Part shown: one piece after another, positions 20,278-25,049 of the stretch
How the letters are laid out: every line of letters starts with the position of its first letter
How positions within the stretch are numbered: the stretch's first letter is position 1
Assembly: GCA_005223375.1 (NCBI GenBank)
Contig: RXOD01004264.1
Span: 1 to 25,049, forward strand
Length of the DNA: 25,049 nucleotides
Direction: 5' to 3'
DNA from: Amoebophrya sp. AT5.2
Lineage: Eukaryota; Sar; Dinophyceae; Syndiniales; Amoebophryaceae
Position numbers and translations under genes: made by a program
Notes under the pieces: generated by a model
Seen by the model: only the letters and a program-made list of their open reading frames with translations
The model's database searches: none
Told to the model about the DNA's origin: nothing

Positions 20278-21260
20278 TGCTCCTGCGTTGTCTTCGTTTC
20301 TGTACGTATTGTTTCAGATGTGATTTCCGCTCCGTTGCGGGGGGTGCTCTTTCGGCAGCCACGTTCGCTCCTGTGACGGCGACGACAGTGCCAGTGCTTT
20401 CTCGCAGACATGCGCACGGCGGTGCCGTAGTTTTTTACGGCCAAAGACAGCAGTGGGTTGCAACACTACGTACTTCTGCGACTACCCAGACTTGCGGGCC
20501 CGCTGGTCCGGAGATGGAGAACGAGAACATGGAGGCTACTACTAGCAGTACGAGCAGCAAAAAACGTTGGATCTGGATTCTATTTGTTTCTATTTCGAAA
20601 GAAATATCATCTAGGGAACCACTTCTACCGATCAGGTTGAATGAGTGCAGGATGCGCGCGGGCCCTAGGCAGTATCCGTATCCGTTCTCGATATGTAGCT
20701 GCTGACTACGCAACTCTGCGTTCTACTTCTTGTTCCTTCGATTTACTATACGCCCTTACCGTTGACGAAAGTTTCCCCCTCTTGGTAGTACTTACCTAAT
20801 TACTTAGCTTAAGTGGAGTTGCTAGAGGCTCTAGCAAGTTGGTGATTTCGCGCCCAAGATCGAACACCCGGAACGCATAAACTTCCGGGCTTCGGTCCAT
20901 ATTTTTAGCTGGTTGGTTGGTTGGTTGGTCGGTCCATATTTTTAGCTCAATGCGATTTCGATTCATTTGTTTGCGTTCCGGGATCAGGGCTTATTTGTAG
21001 CACTGATAAAAAACTGCTACTGCGGTGTACTAGCTCAGATTCTCTTGCGGACTATTTTTTATTTTTCTCTTCGGCTACTAAAGAGGAAGTCAGAGAGTCA
21101 CCGCAGTCCACTACGGAAGCCGGACCGCGTACTAGCAGGCCAATGCCTGTATTCCACGCGTCCGTTTTTGAAAAGGATCTTTTCAAACTCGCAGATCCTT
21201 CCGAAGCTGATGCTAATTCTGATCTAGACCGATTCTTCTTGTTTCGCGCTAAACTCCGAG
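20278..21260. other. spacer between the two secreted-protein genes
   Basis: Contains the two islands that match 15480-15560 and 15940-16150, a plus-strand open frame (20921-21283) of unknown meaning, and a short repeat cluster at 20893-20947. No confident gene. Confidence 0.45.
20893..20947 (+). repeat. 18-bp direct repeat around a GGTT tetranucleotide run
   Basis: CGGTCCATATTTTTAGCT occurs at 20893-20910 and again at 20930-20947. Between them is a run of GGTT units (20911-20928). The layout suggests replication slippage. Confidence 0.9.
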
Positions 21261-23705
21261 TCAGTCTTCAACCAGAAAATTAACAGGCTTTCCTCCACGC
21301 AGCGCGCGGACCATCCGGCGCGCCTCCTCCTTGTTGCTTGGGTCCCTCCAGACGGTATGAGTGTGCGCCGCCGCGGCACCCCGTGCGGAAGGGTGAACTG
21401 ACGAAGATTCTTTTTCAAGCAAAACATTAACAGGCGTGCCATGTTGCAGCGCGCGGGCTATCAGGAACGCCTCCTCCTTGTTACCCGGGTCCCGCCAGAC
21501 GGTATGGGTGTGCGCCGCCGCGGCACCCCGTGTGGAAGGCTGAGATTTATTCGGCGTCCTCTTCTTGCCCGCGGTGTGAGGAACCTCCTCATCCGACGAC
21601 GACCCGCACCACACGGTGTGACGCACCACCTCTCCCTCGCCGGCTGCCTCCTCCGTCTCCCCCTCAGACGAGGACGCCTGGAGGCTGAACCAGTCTTCGA
21701 CGCTCTCTGGGAGGAGCTTCGCGAAAAGTGCGTGCGGGAGCCCGAACTCCCGCACCTCCGCATCGGTCACAAGTCTACCCACCCGGAAAGCCACGCTTTC
21801 CCCTTTCTTTCCGCCCAGCCACAGCCAGTGATCATTGGCTCCCGCATCCTGCCCGGAGCCCTGGCGACGCCTATCGGAAGCTGTCGACGCCCTCAACTCG
21901 ACTACGAACTGCCCGCGCGCAACCCTGCGAACCACCGCACAGTCAGAGGCATCACTCGAGGATCCGTCCGCGTCCAGGTGCCTCGGTTCCACAGACATGT
22001 CGTCCGCCGAACGGTCCCTCCGGGGAGCGGCCTCGTCCTCCGATGTCGGCGGCGGAACCTCCTGGTCCCGCTGCTCATGCGCGCAGTGTCTGGTCAAAAC
22101 TTCTCGCGCCTCTGCCAGTGTCACGGCTTCCGTAATGGGCTCTGCCTCGGGCTTCTCGTTCTCCTGTGGCGCAGCAGGTGAAAGTTTCGTCGAAGGAAAC
22201 CACCAGCTGCTGCGAAGGCCAACCGGCGCGACGGGGCCGTTCGGGTGCACCAGGCGGTAGCGTTTGTAGGCCTCGACTCCCGACAAGAGTTCGGAACCTC
22301 GAGCAGACCCGCTGCCGGCGCTGCTCGACGAAAAATTTCCAGGTGTGGCGCCCGTCGCACCTGCCTCCCCGAGAACCGGCCGCTCATCGGCCGCGCTCGG
22401 TTTTTCTTGCGGCTTCGGACGCGGCAGCCCCACGTTCCATCTTTTAGTCATGGTTCTTTGTTTAGTTTTCTTATTCTCTTTCGCTTCGCCGTCTCCTGGT
22501 TGCTTCCGGTTCTTTGCAGCCGTCCCCGGGTTTCCACCAGCGGGAGGCGCAGCTGTTTTTCTGGACCTCTCGCGCATTGCCCGTATTTCTCCTGTGTACG
22601 TGGCGTATTCCGGGGACGGATATAGCTCGACATAGTCAACATAGTCCGGCACCCGGTCATCGTGCTCCTGCGCATTATTGTACCGCTGGTCAGGAGCTGC
22701 TCCTTGCGGCGGTGCTTGCTGACCTTGCGACGGTCGTTCCGCTTCGGCGTCGGTCGGGCCATTTGCGGACTGTTGCTGCCGCGCAGCCCTTGACTTTTCG
22801 TACCGCCGTCTCAATTCTTCCAGCGACTCCTGGTTCAGCGGGGTTCTCTCCTCCAGGTTTAGCGGAGACGCACGCACAGGGTCGTCACTCTCCGCTTTCC
22901 GGGTTGCGGCTCCTGCGTCACGCCCGTTTCCCACACCGACCTTGCCGTAAGCAAGCTTCTTGTTTCTCAGAAGCTTCCCGGGACGGTCCACCTCCGTCGG
23001 CATGTAGCTAGGCCCACTGCTGTCGCTCTCGATCCATGGACAACGTAAAGGACCGCAATGATCGGATCCCACGGGGTCCTCGTCAACGATTCGTAACACG
23101 TGATTCTTTGCTGAGGCCGATCCGCTGAAGAGGTGCAATGCGTCAAATCTCCGCGCGTCGGCGTCAGCGTGCATGACCACCTGGGCGAGGTGGTCGATCT
23201 TCCGCGAAGGCATATCGAGGGTGTAGTTCGTAGGACCGCCGGTCGCGTTTTCGTGCGGGCGCGCGTCATGCTGCGGCCCGCTGCCGGAACCGGCTCCCGA
23301 TTGCCTGGAGTTTGGCAACGCTCCGCGACGGTTGGGGGGTGCGGGGTTCCGCGGTTGAAGAGGCTGCGTCCGCAACGGCCGGGACTTTCCGCGCGGCACT
23401 TGACTGGTCGTCGCGGACTCCTCGAGAAACCGGCTTATGTTCGCCGCCCGGTGGTTCCTGGGGAGGGTACCCTGATGCACCGGCTGCGAGCCCCGCGGGG
23501 CCGAAGGGAATGATGGGTGCTCGAGTCCCGGCGGCGCACCGATATTAGCAGCACGGCGCACTTGTAGTTCTTCGGGGGACATGGCGCCAGCATGCAAAAC
23601 CACCGCGTGCGCCGCATCCGTAATAACCCCGGCTGCGAGAGCGAGGAACAGAAATGCGGTCGCTCCACAGAGCGACCCGGACGCAAGAAGGTTTTTCAGC
23701 TTCAT
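21261..23705 (-). CDS. large repeat-rich secreted protein, right paralogue, 814 aa
   Basis: Paralogue of the 16302-19388 gene; family not recognised by name. I chose ATG 23705 because it starts a signal peptide of 34 residues (MKLKNLLASGS, core TAFLFLALAAG, cleavage after TDAAHA), the same length and end as in the paralogue; the frame is open further upstream to 23876. Shared motifs in order: APPGLEH, VPRGKSRPLRT, LNLEERTPLNQESLEELRRR (one copy where the paralogue has two), ATYTGEIRAMRER, QEKP, VEAYKRYRLVHPNGPVAPVG, SDCAVVRRVARGQFVVELRA, REFGLPHALFAKLLPE and VRHTVWCGSS. The C terminus adds two 48-residue modules (RGAAAAHTHTVWRDP followed by a helix, then PVN(V/F)L). Stop TGA at 21261-21263. 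Strongly Pro, Ala, Ser and Glu rich. Probably secreted or lumenal; no catalytic motif seen. Confidence 0.75.
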   Translation of the reverse strand: MKLKNLLASGSLCGATAFLFLALAAGVITDAAHAVVLHAGAMSPEELQVRRAANIGAPPGLEHPSFPSAPRGSQPVHQGTLPRNHRAANISRFLEESATTSQVPRGKSRPLRTQPLQPRNPAPPNRRGALPNSRQSGAGSGSGPQHDARPHENATGGPTNYTLDMPSRKIDHLAQVVMHADADARRFDALHLFSGSASAKNHVLRIVDEDPVGSDHCGPLRCPWIESDSSGPSYMPTEVDRPGKLLRNKKLAYGKVGVGNGRDAGAATRKAESDDPVRASPLNLEERTPLNQESLEELRRRYEKSRAARQQQSANGPTDAEAERPSQGQQAPPQGAAPDQRYNNAQEHDDRVPDYVDYVELYPSPEYATYTGEIRAMRERSRKTAAPPAGGNPGTAAKNRKQPGDGEAKENKKTKQRTMTKRWNVGLPRPKPQEKPSAADERPVLGEAGATGATPGNFSSSSAGSGSARGSELLSGVEAYKRYRLVHPNGPVAPVGLRSSWWFPSTKLSPAAPQENEKPEAEPITEAVTLAEAREVLTRHCAHEQRDQEVPPPTSEDEAAPRRDRSADDMSVEPRHLDADGSSSDASDCAVVRRVARGQFVVELRASTASDRRRQGSGQDAGANDHWLWLGGKKGESVAFRVGRLVTDAEVREFGLPHALFAKLLPESVEDWFSLQASSSEGETEEAAGEGEVVRHTVWCGSSSDEEVPHTAGKKRTPNKSQPSTRGAAAAHTHTVWRDPGNKEEAFLIARALQHGTPVNVLLEKESSSVHPSARGAAAAHTHTVWRDPSNKEEARRMVRALRGGKPVNFLVED
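21279..21543 (-). repeat. two direct repeats coding for the HTHTVWRDP module
   Basis: Copies at about 21279-21401 and 21424-21543 share stretches such as CGCCTCCTCCTTGTT and GTGTGCGCCGCCGCGGCACC. The block near GTGTGCGCCGCC is nearly identical in both, so duplication or conversion is recent. Each encodes RGAAAAHTHTVWRDP, then NKEEA, a short helix and GxPVN. Confidence 0.85.
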
Positions 23706-25049
23706 GATAGTATCGCTGGGTCCAGCCAGACACAGACGCGGGCGTTGACCAATTTTAGAAGTAGTTGCAGCTGCGAGTAGCGGCACGGATTCTTTCAGGT
23801 GAGAGTTCTGTGCGTTGGGAACCTGATAGTCTTTTTGAAAATGAAGCTTAATGGTCCGCACCTTAAGTAAGGGCAACTATTAAGAAGAGGCTAGCTCGTT
23901 CGATGTGTACTTACTTCTCGAAAAAAAACAAGTACATGCGTGTAGAGTAAAGTCTTTAAACAAAGTAGATGGATCGCCAGCGTCAGACCCTAGTAGATGC
24001 TCGCTAACTACTCGAGGTAGAAGTGGTTAAAAGTCGTCCATTGAAGCTTAAGTATTTTAGTAAGTTTGCCTGTCGGCCGCGCCCGGTCGGGTTAAAAAAC
24101 TCCGAAGCGAAAACACGTAAATTTCGATGGGCTCTGGGAGTTTTCGGGGAAAACGCTTTTGAAATTCAATCTCTCCAGCATCAGCCTGACAGCCCTACTA
24201 CATTAGCCCTGCACCGGTCTATTCGCTTATCTTAACATTACACGACTACTTCTCGATCGCTGTGCGATCGTCGACCTTCCTATTATTTTTTGATCTGCAT
24301 ATTTCTTGATCTGCCTATTTTTTGATCATATTCGAGTAAGTGCGATCGTCGATCTTCTTTTGTTTTTTGATCTGACTGTTACTATTTTTTGGCCATATCT
24401 TTGCGCCGGACGGTTCCAGACTTTTGCCGAATGAATTGCGGCGCGACTCGGCGAGAGCAAAGTTTCGCCAATTTTGCGCGCGCGGCGCACAACAGTTCGG
24501 CCGCGTTCGGGTTCGCGGAAGGCCGAACCAGTGAAACCCCCTGGCCATGCCAGGCCCCGGGAATGGACAAAATCGACCACCTTGCGGGGCCCCGTGAAGG
24601 TTTGGGGCGCGGTCGCATCCGTTCCAAGGGAGAAGAGAGGTAAGCGGATGGCAGGCAGCGCTCGCTGGAGACGGCGCCCATCCCCCATGCCATCGAAATG
24701 GGGCGGCAATCGTGTCCGGGCGTGGTGGCGCTACCGTCCACGGCGGTACACACGAAGGACGCCGAAGGCATTCGGGCACTTGTAGCACTGTCGCACGCTG
24801 CGGCGCGATGGCTTTGGGTCTTTGTTTAGTCCCCGCATTTGAATGCTAAGCGCGACGGCGCTCAAAAGTGGGCGCCTTTTGCGTTCCCTGGGTGGCTAGG
24901 GGCCCCGGGGCCCACGCGATCAGCGCAAACGAGGCGCCGAAAAACTTCGCGCGACGGCGTCGAAAAATCTCACGCGCGAGCGTGGTCCGCGCGGCTAATT
25001 CTGAAGCGATCCGACGCAGCGCGCGCGCCTCTACGCATCTACCGGGCCC
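23706..25049. other. upstream region and GC-rich sequence, no gene recognised
   Basis: 23706-24240 is the 5' region of the right secreted-protein gene. 24262-24279 and 24340-24357 are near-identical (GTGCGATCGTCGA, C or T, CTTC), each followed by a TTTTTTGATCTG-like string, with further TTGATCTG copies between. From about 24400 the sequence becomes GC-rich, with a GGGGCCCCGGGGCCC palindrome at about 24899-24913. Open frames there (24315-24788 minus) look like chance frames of GC-rich DNA. It may be an interspersed repeat that continues past the window. Confidence 0.45.

Larger units (their letters stand above)
15010..23705. repeat. tandem segmental duplication, about 5 kb period
   Basis: Four collinear matches: about 15010-15225 with 20105-20330, 15480-15560 with 20430-20500, 15940-16150 with 21050-21250, and the genes 16302-19388 with 21261-23705. 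Offsets are about 4.9-5.1 kb throughout. Order and orientation are the same, so one unit of small sequence plus large gene was duplicated in tandem and has since diverged strongly. Confidence 0.6.

Noticed and set aside
24315..24788. Minus-strand frame of 157 codons in GC-rich DNA
   Set aside because: No signal peptide, domain or consistent composition; several overlapping frames are open on both strands, as expected from high GC.

Overview
The window looks like nuclear DNA of an alveolate, most likely a dinoflagellate with compact genes (a syndinian such as Amoebophrya would fit). The reasons: every convincing gene lies on the minus strand, the genes are split by short introns, many of which start GTAC, and several introns have transposon-like ends (terminal inverted repeats plus duplicated target sites), with splice junctions that cannot be read as GT-AG. 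Introners of this kind are known from dinoflagellates. The lineage is an inference; no rRNA or spliced-leader sequence was seen to prove it.

Layout from left to right, all genes read right to left. 78-395: a possible small secreted protein. 1368-6364: exportin-7 (XPO7) in seven exons, 1257 residues. 6363-6628, plus strand: half of an RRM RNA-binding domain with an apparent frameshift, probably a pseudogene. 7948-10874: a five-exon membrane protein of unknown function whose introns are the clearest introners here. 11658-14797: one six-exon gene that encodes S-adenosylmethionine synthetase fused in frame to adenosine kinase, 741 residues. 15010-23705: a tandemly duplicated block of about 5 kb per unit. 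Each unit holds a large, repeat-rich secreted protein (16302-19388 and 21261-23705) with a diverged small sequence downstream of it. 23706-25049: no gene recognised.

Main points. (1) The MAT-ADK fusion joins the enzyme that makes S-adenosylmethionine to the one that removes adenosine, an end product of its use, so both ends of the methyl cycle would be made as one polypeptide. The junction lies inside one uninterrupted exon. (2) The 411-nt intron that interrupts the MAT domain is bounded by a TTGAC duplication and matching inverted ends, and has no usable AG acceptor at the junction fixed by homology. (3) The two large secreted proteins form a family with identical 34-residue signal-peptide layout and shared motifs; the left copy seems to have lost its C-terminal repeat module by a frameshift and a stop.

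Exportin-7 is ordinary nuclear transport machinery. No functional link between it, the membrane protein, the fusion enzyme and the secreted family can be read from the sequence; neighbouring position alone is not evidence of one. No tRNA, rRNA, CRISPR array, bacterial promoter or operon signal was recognised.
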